A stretch of DNA of 64,000 nt from Sinorhizobium sp. A49 (lineage in GTDB: Bacteria > Pseudomonadota > Alphaproteobacteria > Rhizobiales > Rhizobiaceae): assembly GCF_002002725.1 (NCBI RefSeq), contig NZ_MUNW01000043.1, positions 178,969 to 242,968 on the forward strand, read 5' to 3'. Below are positions 29,271-37,440 of the stretch, piece by piece (the stretch's first letter is position 1; each line of letters starts with the position of its first letter). The translations under genes and the position numbers were made by a program. The notes under the pieces were generated by a model that ran no database searches, was not told the DNA's origin, and saw only the letters and a list, made by a program, of their open reading frames with translations.

Positions 29271-30671
29271 GTGAAAGAGAATAGTTTCGTATCCGCCGAT
29301 GACATCCGTTCGGCCTTTTCCGCAGCCATGTCGGTCATGTACCGCGAGGAGGTGCCGGCCTACGGCACGCTGATGGAGCTGGTTGCCAAGGTCAACGACG
29401 AGACGCTCAATGCCGATCCGGCCCTCAAGCAACGCCTCGATGCGACGGATTCGCTCGATCGCATTTCCGAGGAGCGCCACGGCGCGATCCGTCTCGGCAC
29501 ACCCGCCGAACTGTCGATGATGCGTCGAGTCTATGCCGTCATGGGCATGTACCCGGTCGGCTATTACGATCTTTCGACCGCCGGCGTTCCGGTGCATTCG
29601 ACCGCCTTCCGCCCGGTCGGCGATGCGGCTTTGAAGCGCAATCCCTTCCGCGTCTTCACCTCGCTTCTCCGTCTCGACCTGATTGCCGACGAGAGCCTGC
29701 GCGCCGAGTCCGAGGCTGTCCTTGCCGAGCGCCGGATCTTTACGCCCGCTGCGGTCGAACTCACCGAAAAAGCCGAGCGTGACGGCGGCCTCGACAAGGC
29801 CGACGCCGAGCGCTTCGTCTCCGAGGTGCTGGAAACCTTCCGCTGGCACGACAAGGCCAATGTCAGCGCCGACATGTACAAGCGCCTGCATGACGCCCAC
29901 CGGCTGATCGCCGACGTCGTCTCGTTCAAGGGGCCGCATATCAACCATCTGACGCCGCGCACGCTGGATATCGACCAGGTCCAGAAGCTCATGCCGGAAT
30001 ACGGCATTGCGCCGAAAGCCGTCGTCGAAGGACCCCCGACGCGCAAATGCCCGATCCTGCTGCGCCAGACCTCTTTCAAGGCGATGGAAGAGGCCGTCTC
30101 CTTCAGCGACGGTGACGGCGACTGGAAGGCCGGCTCGCACACCGCCCGCTTCGGCGAGATCGAACAGCGCGGCATTGCGCTCACCCCCAAGGGCCGCGCG
30201 CTCTATGACGAACTGCTGGAAGCCTCGCGCAAGATCGTGCGCCCGGCGGCCGACGGCTCCAACGCCCGCGAATACGAAGCAGCGCTTGCCAAAGCCTTCG
30301 AAAGCTTCCCCGATAGCTGGGCAGGCATCCGCGAAGCCGGCCTCGGATATTTCAGCTATTCACTGACCGAGAAGGGCTCGAAGACCCGCATCCTCGACCG
30401 CCGCGACATCACCGCGCTGGTCGCCGACGGCCTCGTGCAGTTCGACGCCATCGTCTACGAAGACTTCCTACCGGTCAGCGCCGCAGGCATCTTCCAATCC
30501 AACCTCGGCGACGGCGCACAGCAGGATTTCGTCGCAAGCCCGAACCAGAAGCGCTTCGAAATCGACCTCGGCGCCACCGTGCTCAACGAGTTCGATCACT
30601 ATGCCGGCATCGAAGCGGCATCGATCGAAAGCTGCCTGCGGGTCTTGACCGCAGCCATCGCTGCGGAATGA
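29271..30671 (+). CDS. hglS: 2-oxoadipate dioxygenase/decarboxylase (DUF1338, HglS/YdcJ family)
   Basis: Non-haem iron enzyme that turns 2-oxoadipate, CO2-releasing and O2-using, into D-2-hydroxyglutarate in bacterial lysine breakdown. Counting from the GTG at 29271 gives 466 residues and puts His and Arg of ERHGAIRLGT at 70 and 74, and the second His of GPHINHLTPR at 226, equal to the ligand and substrate positions I recall for Pseudomonas HglS. The acidic ligand is probably the Glu in FGEIEQRG near 296. This numbering is the reason for choosing the GTG; an in-frame ATG at 29226 directly abuts the LysR-type dyad. The next gene starts 10 bases after its stop and encodes the enzyme for its product. 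Confidence 0.9.
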   Translation: MKENSFVSADDIRSAFSAAMSVMYREEVPAYGTLMELVAKVNDETLNADPALKQRLDATDSLDRISEERHGAIRLGTPAELSMMRRVYAVMGMYPVGYYDLSTAGVPVHSTAFRPVGDAALKRNPFRVFTSLLRLDLIADESLRAESEAVLAERRIFTPAAVELTEKAERDGGLDKADAERFVSEVLETFRWHDKANVSADMYKRLHDAHRLIADVVSFKGPHINHLTPRTLDIDQVQKLMPEYGIAPKAVVEGPPTRKCPILLRQTSFKAMEEAVSFSDGDGDWKAGSHTARFGEIEQRGIALTPKGRALYDELLEASRKIVRPAADGSNAREYEAALAKAFESFPDSWAGIREAGLGYFSYSLTEKGSKTRILDRRDITALVADGLVQFDAIVYEDFLPVSAAGIFQSNLGDGAQQDFVASPNQKRFEIDLGATVLNEFDHYAGIEAASIESCLRVLTAAIAAE

Positions 30672-30681
30672 TGCTTTCCCG

Positions 30682-32103
30682 ATGATCGAACAGGCACACA
30701 TCGACGCGCTGACCGGCATCCTTGGCGACAAGGGTGTGGTCACGCGCGCTGAAGACAGACAAGCCTATGAGACCGGCGCCCGCTACGATCACGGCCTGGC
30801 TTCGGTCGTTCTGCGGCCGGCAACGACAGAGGAAACCTCGGCCACCGTCGCCTATTGCGTGCACCACGGCATCGCCCTGATCCCGCAATCGGGCAACACC
30901 GGCCTTGTCTCCGGCTCGACCCCGGACGCATCCGGCAGCGAAGCGATCCTCAGCCTCGACCGCCTGACCAAGGCCTTCGAACTCGATCTTGACAACCGCT
31001 CGGTGCGCGTCGATGCCGGGCTCCGGCTGTCCGATGTCAATCGCCGGCTGGAAGAACACGGCCTGTTCTTCCCGATCGATCTCGGGGCGGACCCCAGGAT
31101 CGGCGGCATGATCGCCACCAACACCGGCGGCTCGCGCTTCCTGAAATATGGCGACGTGCGCCGCAATGTGCTGGGCCTCACCGTGGTGCTCGGCGATGAA
31201 GACGGCACCGTGCTCGATCTTCAGTGCGACCTGCGCAAGAACAATACCGGTGTCGACTGGAAGCAGCTCTTCGTCGGCACGTCGGGCGCCTTCGGCATTA
31301 TCACCGAATGCGTGCTCAATCTGGAGCGCCTGCCGCAGCAGACGGCGACCGCGCTGCTGGTACCGGCAAGCGGCGCCCATGTGATGCCTTTGCTGCGCGC
31401 CATGGAAGAGCGGCTCGGCGCCTATCTCTCGGCCTTCGAAGGCATGTCGAGCAACGCCGTCAAGGCGGCGTTCGCGCATGTGCCATCGATGAAGAACCCT
31501 TTCCAGGGCGGCCATGTCCCTGACTACGTCATCCTGGTCGAGATCAGCCGCACCTGGGGCCCACGCGAAGGCGAGCAATCGCTCGACGCCGTGCTCGAAA
31601 CGGTGCTGGCCGAGATCTGGGAGATGGAGACGGCACCGCTGGCCGATGCCTTCGTCGGCCCGCCGCATGAAATCTGGGCGCTGCGCCACGCGCTTTCCGA
31701 AGGCGTGAAGCACCTGGGCAAGCTGATCGCCTTCGACGTTTCCTTCCGCCGGGGTGACATCATGGCCTTCTGCGACCATATGAAGGCCGAAATGCCGAGC
31801 AAGTTTCCTGATGTCACCGTCTGTGACTTCGGCCATATCGGCGATGGTGGTGTACACTTCAATCTCGTGGTGGCGAAGGATAGCCCGCTTCTTAGCGATC
31901 CGGCATTCGAGCCGCGTTTGAGAGAATGGGTTTTCGCCGTGGCCGTCGAGGAGTATCACGGCAGCTTCAGCGCGGAACATGCGATCGGCCGCCGCAACCA
32001 GGCCTATTACGACCTTTATACAAACGACAAACTCAAGGACATGGCCGCGGGCCTGAAGACGCTCACCTCGCCGGGAAAGCTCGGCAGCGTGCGCTTCGGA
32101 TAG
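30682..32103 (+). CDS. FAD-linked oxidase, probable D-2-hydroxyglutarate dehydrogenase
   Basis: Flavoenzyme of 473 residues in the vanillyl-alcohol oxidase/D-lactate dehydrogenase superfamily. An N-terminal PCMH FAD-binding domain (about residues 40-215; IALIPQSGNTGLVSGSTPD, GGMIATNTGGSRFLKYGD) is followed by the FAD-oxidase C domain with FGHIGDGGVHFN and the late EHAIGRRN, which hold the metal and active-site His/Glu. The sequence alone would allow D-lactate or glycolate; its place directly after hglS, whose product is D-2-hydroxyglutarate, makes oxidation of that acid to 2-oxoglutarate the best reading. Its stop is followed by a short palindromic repeat before the ALDH gene. Confidence 0.88.
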   Translation: MIEQAHIDALTGILGDKGVVTRAEDRQAYETGARYDHGLASVVLRPATTEETSATVAYCVHHGIALIPQSGNTGLVSGSTPDASGSEAILSLDRLTKAFELDLDNRSVRVDAGLRLSDVNRRLEEHGLFFPIDLGADPRIGGMIATNTGGSRFLKYGDVRRNVLGLTVVLGDEDGTVLDLQCDLRKNNTGVDWKQLFVGTSGAFGIITECVLNLERLPQQTATALLVPASGAHVMPLLRAMEERLGAYLSAFEGMSSNAVKAAFAHVPSMKNPFQGGHVPDYVILVEISRTWGPREGEQSLDAVLETVLAEIWEMETAPLADAFVGPPHEIWALRHALSEGVKHLGKLIAFDVSFRRGDIMAFCDHMKAEMPSKFPDVTVCDFGHIGDGGVHFNLVVAKDSPLLSDPAFEPRLREWVFAVAVEEYHGSFSAEHAIGRRNQAYYDLYTNDKLKDMAAGLKTLTSPGKLGSVRFG

Positions 32104-32106
32104 GCC

Positions 32107-32156
32107 AGAGCGGAATGAGGAAAAGTGTGTGCGGTTTTCCGCCCACATTTCGCTCT
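32107..32156. repeat. Short rhizobial intergenic palindrome
   Basis: AGAGCGGAATG (32107-32117) faces CATTTCGCTCT (32146-32156), with an inner GGAAAA/TTTTCC pair and a GTGTGTGCGG loop. This is the familiar small dispersed palindrome of Rhizobium/Sinorhizobium genomes. It lies inside the lysine-breakdown gene series and could form a hairpin in the message. Confidence 0.75.
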
Positions 32157-32193
32157 AACCAATGATCTAAGACAGGAAAACGGGAGTCAGACC

Positions 32194-33726
32194 ATGAACA
32201 TTGCAACGAAGACGATCGACGTCACCAAGGAAGCAGCAGCGCTGCTCGAGAAGCTGGGTGTCGCCAAGGAACTCTACACCGGCGGCGACATGCCGTCCTT
32301 CAGCCCGGTCACCGGCGAGCAGATCGCCAGCCTGAAAACGGTTTCGGCCGCGGAAGCCGCCGCCAAGATCGACAAGGCCCATGAAGCCTTCAAGGCCTGG
32401 CGTCTGGTCCCGGCGCCGAAGCGCGGCGAACTGATCCGCCTGCTCGGTGAAGAGCTGCGCACCTTCAAGGCCGACCTCGGCCGCCTGGTTTCGATCGAAG
32501 CCGGCAAGATCACCTCCGAGGGCCTCGGCGAAGTCCAGGAAATGATCGACATCTGCGATTTCGCAGTCGGCCTGTCCCGCCAGCTCTACGGTCTGACGAT
32601 CGCCACCGAGCGCCCCGGCCACCGCATGATGGAAACCTGGCATCCCCTGGGCGTCGTCGGCGTCATCTCCGCCTTCAACTTCCCCGTCGCCGTCTGGTCG
32701 TGGAACACGGCGCTTGCGCTCGTCTGCGGCAACTCCGTCGTGTGGAAGCCGTCGGAAAAGACCCCGCTTACGGCGCTTGCATCGCAGGCGATCTTCGAGC
32801 GCGCGCTTGCCCGCTTCGGCGATGCACCGGAAGGCCTGTCGCAGGTCCTGATCGGCGACCGCACCGTCGGTGAAGTCCTCGTCGACAACCTGAAGGTTCC
32901 GCTGGTCTCGGCCACCGGCTCGACCCGCATGGGTCGCGACGTCGGCCCGCGCCTTGCCAAGCGCTTTGCCCGCGCCATCCTCGAACTCGGCGGCAACAAT
33001 GCTGGCATCGTCTGCCCGTCGGCCGATCTCGACATGGCGCTGCGCGCCATCGCCTTCGGCGCCATGGGCACCGCCGGCCAGCGTTGCACCACCATGCGCC
33101 GCCTGTTCGTGCATGAAAGTGTCTACGACCAGCTCGTTCCGCGGCTGAAGAAGGCCTATGGTTCGGTCTCCGTCGGCAATCCGCTCGAAACCACCGCACT
33201 CGTCGGCCCGCTGGTCGACAAGGCCGCTTTCGACGGCATGCAGAAGGCGATCAATGAGGCCAAGGCCCATGGCGGCAGCGTCACCGGCGGCGAACGCGTC
33301 GAACTCGGCTATGCCAACGGCTACTACGCCAAGCCCGCTCTGGTCGAAATGCCGAAGCAGGCCGGTCCGGTTCTCGAAGAAACCTTCGCGCCGATCCTCT
33401 ACGTCATGAAGTATAGCGACTTCGACGCCGTCGTTGCCGACCACAATGCGGTTGCAGCCGGCCTGTCCTCGTCGATCTTCACCCGCGACATGCAGGAATC
33501 CGAACGGTTCCTGGCCGTCGACGGCTCGGATTGCGGCATTGCCAACGTCAACATCGGCACGTCAGGTGCCGAAATCGGCGGCGCCTTCGGTGGCGAAAAG
33601 GAAACCGGCGGCGGCCGCGAATCGGGCTCCGATTCCTGGAAGGCCTATATGCGCCGCGCCACCAACACGGTGAACTACTCGAAGGCTCTGCCGCTGGCGC
33701 AGGGCGTTTCCTTCGACATCGAGTAA
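32194..33726 (+). CDS. amaB: ALDH7-family aldehyde dehydrogenase, probable 2-aminoadipate semialdehyde dehydrogenase
   Basis: NAD(P)-dependent dehydrogenase of 510 residues. It is an antiquitin/ALDH7-type protein: GVISAFNFPVAVWSWNTALA, LELGGNNAGIV, the nucleophile Cys of GTAGQRCTTMRR (about residue 300), and the late NIGTSGAEIGGAFGGEKETG and GGRESGSDSWKAYMRR. ALDH7 enzymes oxidise 2-aminoadipate semialdehyde (piperideine-6-carboxylate) to 2-aminoadipate. The ATG at 32194 is taken (product begins MNIATKTIDVTKEA), with CGGGAG upstream; the frame is open further up through the repeat. It lies between the D-2-hydroxyglutarate dehydrogenase and an aminotransferase, which supports the lysine/pipecolate role. 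The symbol is by function and context. Confidence 0.9.
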   Translation: MNIATKTIDVTKEAAALLEKLGVAKELYTGGDMPSFSPVTGEQIASLKTVSAAEAAAKIDKAHEAFKAWRLVPAPKRGELIRLLGEELRTFKADLGRLVSIEAGKITSEGLGEVQEMIDICDFAVGLSRQLYGLTIATERPGHRMMETWHPLGVVGVISAFNFPVAVWSWNTALALVCGNSVVWKPSEKTPLTALASQAIFERALARFGDAPEGLSQVLIGDRTVGEVLVDNLKVPLVSATGSTRMGRDVGPRLAKRFARAILELGGNNAGIVCPSADLDMALRAIAFGAMGTAGQRCTTMRRLFVHESVYDQLVPRLKKAYGSVSVGNPLETTALVGPLVDKAAFDGMQKAINEAKAHGGSVTGGERVELGYANGYYAKPALVEMPKQAGPVLEETFAPILYVMKYSDFDAVVADHNAVAAGLSSSIFTRDMQESERFLAVDGSDCGIANVNIGTSGAEIGGAFGGEKETGGGRESGSDSWKAYMRRATNTVNYSKALPLAQGVSFDIE

Positions 33727-33736
33727 GGCGCAAGCG

Positions 33737-34969
33737 ATGACCATCAACGCAACGGTCAAGGAGGCGGGCTTCAAGCCCGCCTCGCGGATCTCCTCGATCG
33801 GGGTCTCCGAAATCCTCAAGATCGGCGCACGCGCGCAAGCCATGAAGCGCGAGGGCAAGCCGGTCATCATTCTCGGCGCAGGCGAGCCGGATTTCGACAC
33901 GCCTGATTACGTCAAGGACGCCGCCTGCGCGGCGATCCAGCGCGGCGAAACGAAATACACCGCCCTCGATGGCACGCCAGAACTGAAGAAGGCGATCCGC
34001 GAAAAATTCCAGCGCGAGAACGGCCTCGCCTACGAGCAAGACGAGATCACGGTTGCCACCGGCGCCAAGCAGATCCTGTTCAACGCGATGATGGCGACGA
34101 TCGATGCCGGCGACGAAGTCGTCATCCCGACGCCCTACTGGACCTCCTATTCGGATATCGTCCAGATCTGCGAAGGCAAGCCGGTGCTGATCCCCTGCGA
34201 CGCGGCCTCGGGTTTTCGCCTGACCGCCGACAAGCTCGAAGCGGCGATCACGCCGAAGACGCGCTGGGTGCTCCTGAACTCGCCGTCGAACCCTTCGGGT
34301 GCCGCCTACAGCGCCGACGACTACCGTCCGCTGCTCGACGTGCTCTTGCGGCATCCGCATGTGTGGCTGCTGGTCGACGACATGTACGAGCACATCGTCT
34401 ATGACGGCTTCCGCTTCGTCACGCCCGCCCAGCTGGAGCCGCGCCTGAAAGACCGCACCCTGACGGTCAACGGCGTCTCCAAGGCCTATGCCATGACCGG
34501 CTGGCGCATCGGCTATGCTGGTGGTCCGCGCGACCTGATCAAGGCAATGGCCGTCGTCCAGAGCCAGGCGACGTCCTGCCCGTCGTCGGTCAGCCAGGCC
34601 GCGTCGGTGGCAGCCCTCACCGGCCCGCAGGACTTCCTGAAGGAGCGCACGGCCAGCTTCCAGCGCCGCCGCGATCTCGTCGTCAACGGCGTCAACGCCA
34701 TCGACGGCCTCGATTGCCGCGTTCCGGAAGGTGCCTTCTACACCTTCTCCGGCTGCGCCGGCATGCTCGGCAAGGTGACGCCTTCGGGCAAGACCATCGA
34801 GACGGATACGGACTTCTGCGCCTACCTGCTCGACGATGCCTATGTCGCCGTCGTCCCCGGCTCGGCTTTCGGCCTGTCGCCGTTCTTCCGCATCTCCTAT
34901 GCGACGTCGGAAACGGAACTGAAGGAAGCGCTCACGCGCATCGCCGACGCCTGCGCGCGGCTTTCGTAA
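33737..34969 (+). CDS. aatB: Class I aminotransferase, AatB type (aspartate / possibly 2-aminoadipate)
   Basis: PLP enzyme of fold type I, subgroup I-gamma, 410 residues. Key parts are ILGAGEPDFDTPDYVKDAA, ATGAKQILFNAMMATIDAGD, LLNSPSNPSGAAYS, the Schiff-base lysine in VNGVSKAYAMTGWRIGYAGG (about residue 250), and FFRISYATSE. It resembles the second aspartate aminotransferase (AatB) of Sinorhizobium meliloti. It starts 10 bases after the ALDH7 gene, so the local job may be 2-aminoadipate to 2-oxoadipate, the one step otherwise missing here; that is an inference. A mosaic repeat follows its stop. Confidence 0.88.
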   Translation: MTINATVKEAGFKPASRISSIGVSEILKIGARAQAMKREGKPVIILGAGEPDFDTPDYVKDAACAAIQRGETKYTALDGTPELKKAIREKFQRENGLAYEQDEITVATGAKQILFNAMMATIDAGDEVVIPTPYWTSYSDIVQICEGKPVLIPCDAASGFRLTADKLEAAITPKTRWVLLNSPSNPSGAAYSADDYRPLLDVLLRHPHVWLLVDDMYEHIVYDGFRFVTPAQLEPRLKDRTLTVNGVSKAYAMTGWRIGYAGGPRDLIKAMAVVQSQATSCPSSVSQAASVAALTGPQDFLKERTASFQRRRDLVVNGVNAIDGLDCRVPEGAFYTFSGCAGMLGKVTPSGKTIETDTDFCAYLLDDAYVAVVPGSAFGLSPFFRISYATSETELKEALTRIADACARLS

Positions 34970-34980
34970 CTCGGAAGTCG

Positions 34981-35178
34981 CCCCTCACCCTAGCCCTCTC
35001 CCCGCTTGCGGGGAGGGGGACACCGTTGAGTGTGCAGCACCGGCGCTCTCCCACTTGCGGGAGGCATTCCCATCTACGCCGGCTCGCGGCCCGACTAAGT
35101 TCGAGAGGGACCGCAGCGCGGGCCGCATGTCCCTTCGCCCCGCCTGCGGGGAGAAGGTCGCGGCAGCGGGATGAGGGG
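34981..35178. repeat. Intergenic mosaic palindromic repeat
   Basis: About 198 bases bounded by CCCCTCACCCT and its near inverse GGGATGAGGGG. It contains three hairpins, each with a CTTGCG or CCTGCG-like tip: CTCCCCGC/GCGGGGAG (34998-35015), a weaker CTCCC/GGGAG (about 35048-35063), and a 12-bp stem with one mismatch (35132-35156). This is the composition of the rhizobial intergenic mosaic elements. It sits between the convergent aatB and XRE-cupin genes and may serve as their terminator. Confidence 0.8.
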
Positions 35179-35225
35179 CGTGCCCGCACCCCACCCGTGC
35201 CGATGGGCGAAGCGAACCTACTCCC

Positions 35226-35774
35226 TCAAAACGTCGGCGGCGTGCAGGCGCTGATCACCTCGCAAGGCACCGGCCCGACGCAGCGAAACCGATGCGGCCT
35301 CCGGCTTTCGAAATAATAGGCATCCCCCGGCCCCAGGATCCGCCGCTCGTCATCGACCGTGACCTCGATGCGGCCCGAAAGCACGATGCCGCCCTCCTCG
35401 CCGTCATGCACCAGTGGCACTTTTCCGGTATCGGCGCCCGGCTGATAACATTCCTTCAGGATCTGCAGGCTGCGGCCGAAGAGGTTTTCACCGATCTGGC
35501 GATAGGAGATCGGTCCCTTGCCGATCTCGACCAGCTCCTCCGCAGCGTAGAATGCCTTGCGCGGCCGCTCCGGCTCGAAGGAGAAGAACTCCGCAAGCCC
35601 GATCGGAATGCCGTCGAGGATACGCTTCAGCGCGCCGACGGAGGGATTGGACGCATTCGATTCGATCAGCGAGATCGTCGAATTGGTTACGCCCGCGCGT
35701 TTCGCCAGTTCACGCTGCGACAGGTTGTGCATCAGCCGGAGGTGACGCAGCCGGTTTCCGACATCGACGCTCAT
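35226..35774 (-). CDS. XRE-cupin transcriptional regulator (PuuR-like)
   Basis: Regulator of 182 residues. An N-terminal HTH (about 8-62; NRLRHLRLMHNLSQRELAKRA, VTNSTISLIESNASNPSVGA) is joined to a C-terminal cupin barrel (about 105-178; HDGEEGGIVLSGRIEVTV, LGPGDAYYFESRRPHRFRC). This layout is found in PuuR and other repressors of amine and amino acid catabolism. It is divergent from the class III aminotransferase with 148 bases between, so that gene is its likely target and an amine or omega-amino acid its likely ligand. I could not identify an operator. Confidence 0.9.
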   Translation of the reverse strand: MSVDVGNRLRHLRLMHNLSQRELAKRAGVTNSTISLIESNASNPSVGALKRILDGIPIGLAEFFSFEPERPRKAFYAAEELVEIGKGPISYRQIGENLFGRSLQILKECYQPGADTGKVPLVHDGEEGGIVLSGRIEVTVDDERRILGPGDAYYFESRRPHRFRCVGPVPCEVISACTPPTF

Positions 35775-35922
35775 GGCTGTGCATTCCCGTGTTCAGGTTG
35801 TTCGAAATACCGCAACTTCCAATCTCACATCCCATAAAATTCAATGGCTTGAACGACAACAGAAAAGGACTTGTTTGGCAAATCAAATCATGGCGTCAAT
35901 CGCCGACCTTCAGGAGGACGCC

Positions 35923-37260
35923 ATGAACCAGCACACCAAGCCAAACGCCCCGGTACTCGACAGCTACTGGATGCCCTTTACCGCCAATAGGCAGTTCAAG
36001 GCGGCACCGCGCCTGCTCGCCTCGGCCGAGGGCATGCACTACACCAGCACCGACGGACGCACGATCCTCGATGGCACCGCCGGCCTCTGGTGCGTCAATG
36101 CCGGCCACGGCCGTCGGCAGATCGCCTCTGCCGTCGAGCGCCAGCTGACGACGATGGATTTTGCCCCCTCCTTCCAGATGGGCCACCCGATCGCCTTCGA
36201 CTTCGCCGAGCGCCTCGCCGAGATCGCACCGGGGCCGGAAGGCCAGAAGCTCGACCGCGTGTTCTTCACCGGCTCGGGCTCGGAATCGGTCGACACCGCT
36301 CTGAAGATGGCGATCGCCTATCAGCGTGCGATCGGCCAGGGCACCCGCACGCGCCTGATCGGCCGCGAGCGCGGCTATCACGGCGTCGGCTTCGGCGGCA
36401 TTTCGGTCGGCGGCATCCTCAACAACCGTCGGGTCTTCCCGCAACTTCCCGGTTCCGACCACCTGCGCCACACCCACGATCCCGCCAAGAACGCCTTCGT
36501 CAAGGGCCAGCCGGAGCACGGCGCCGAGCTTGCCGACGATCTTGAGCGACTGGTGGCCCTGCATGGCGCCGAAACAATCGCCGCCTGCATCGTCGAGCCG
36601 GTTGCCGGTTCGACCGGCGTGCTCATCCCGCCGAAGGGCTATCTCGAGCGCCTGCGCGCCATCTGCGACAAGCACGGCATTCTCTTGATCTTCGACGAGG
36701 TCATCACCGGCTTCGGCCGTCTTGGCGCCGCCTTCGCCACCGACTTCTTCGGCGTGACGCCGGATATGGTAACGGCGGCCAAGGGGCTTACCAACGGCGC
36801 CATCCCGATGGGTGCCGTCTTTGCCAGCCGCAAGGTGCACGACGCGCTGATGCACGGCCCGGAAAACGCGATCGAGCTGTTCCACGGCTACACCTATTCC
36901 GGCCACCCGGCCGCCTGCGCGGCCGGCATTGCCACGCTCGACATCTACCGCGACGAGGGCCTGATGACCCGCGCTGCGGAGCTGCAGGACGCCTGGCATG
37001 ACGCCATGCATTCGCTGAAGGGCCTGCCCTATGTCATCGACATCCGCACCATCGGCCTGATCGCCGGTATCGAGCTGCAGTCGCGCGAAGGCGCAATCGG
37101 CGCCCGCGCCTATGACGTCTTCGTCGATTGCTTCGAAAAGGGCCTGCTGATCCGCGTCACCGGCGACATCATCGCCTTCTCGCCGCCGCTGATCGCCGAC
37201 GAAAATCACTTCGGCGAAATCGTCTCGATCCTCGGCGATGCGCTGAAGCGCGCCAAGTAA
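35923..37260 (+). CDS. Class III aminotransferase (omega-amino acid:pyruvate type)
   Basis: PLP enzyme of 445 residues. It shows the class III signature LLIFDEVITGFGRLGAAFA, the Schiff-base lysine in TAAKGLTNGAIPMGAV (about residue 287), GSGSESVDTALKMA (cofactor phosphate) and HGYTYSGHPAACAAG. The opening SYWMPFTANRQFKAAPRLL is that of beta-alanine:pyruvate and related omega-transaminases. The ATG at 35923 is taken because CAGGAGGAC stands before it; the frame is open for 50 further codons. The divergent XRE-cupin regulator suggests induction by an amine. Substrates could be beta-alanine, taurine or a polyamine product. Confidence 0.9.
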   Translation: MNQHTKPNAPVLDSYWMPFTANRQFKAAPRLLASAEGMHYTSTDGRTILDGTAGLWCVNAGHGRRQIASAVERQLTTMDFAPSFQMGHPIAFDFAERLAEIAPGPEGQKLDRVFFTGSGSESVDTALKMAIAYQRAIGQGTRTRLIGRERGYHGVGFGGISVGGILNNRRVFPQLPGSDHLRHTHDPAKNAFVKGQPEHGAELADDLERLVALHGAETIAACIVEPVAGSTGVLIPPKGYLERLRAICDKHGILLIFDEVITGFGRLGAAFATDFFGVTPDMVTAAKGLTNGAIPMGAVFASRKVHDALMHGPENAIELFHGYTYSGHPAACAAGIATLDIYRDEGLMTRAAELQDAWHDAMHSLKGLPYVIDIRTIGLIAGIELQSREGAIGARAYDVFVDCFEKGLLIRVTGDIIAFSPPLIADENHFGEIVSILGDALKRAK

Positions 37261-37340
37261 CCCAAAGCGACACCAACGCCGAGATCTTCGGCGGTGGTGT
37301 CGCAAGCGGCGCTTTTCGCCAGAATCCGACTAATCCATCT

Positions 37341-37384
37341 CCTGAGAGCACCCTGCGTTCAGATGAACGCAGGGTGCTCTCAGG
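37341..37384. terminator. Perfect 21-bp inverted repeat between convergent genes
   Basis: The arms at 37341-37361 and 37364-37384 are exact inverse complements with only GA between them. They begin CCTGAGAGCACCC and end GGGTGCTCTCAGG. It sits between the ends of the aminotransferase gene (37260) and the glycerate kinase gene (37441). No T-run follows on either side, so it is either a strong hairpin terminator or RNA end protector for both genes, or an inserted palindromic element. Confidence 0.7.
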
Positions 37385-37440
37385 ACTTTGATGCTCGAGT
37401 GTCTTATCCGCAACAAAGTGATTCCGCTTCGAGCGCATAC

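Noticed and set aside
32194..33726. Betaine aldehyde or succinate semialdehyde dehydrogenase for the ALDH gene
   Set aside because: The GTAGQRCTTMRR segment and the SGAEIGGAFGGEKETGGG tail are typical of ALDH7, and the neighbours fit lysine breakdown.
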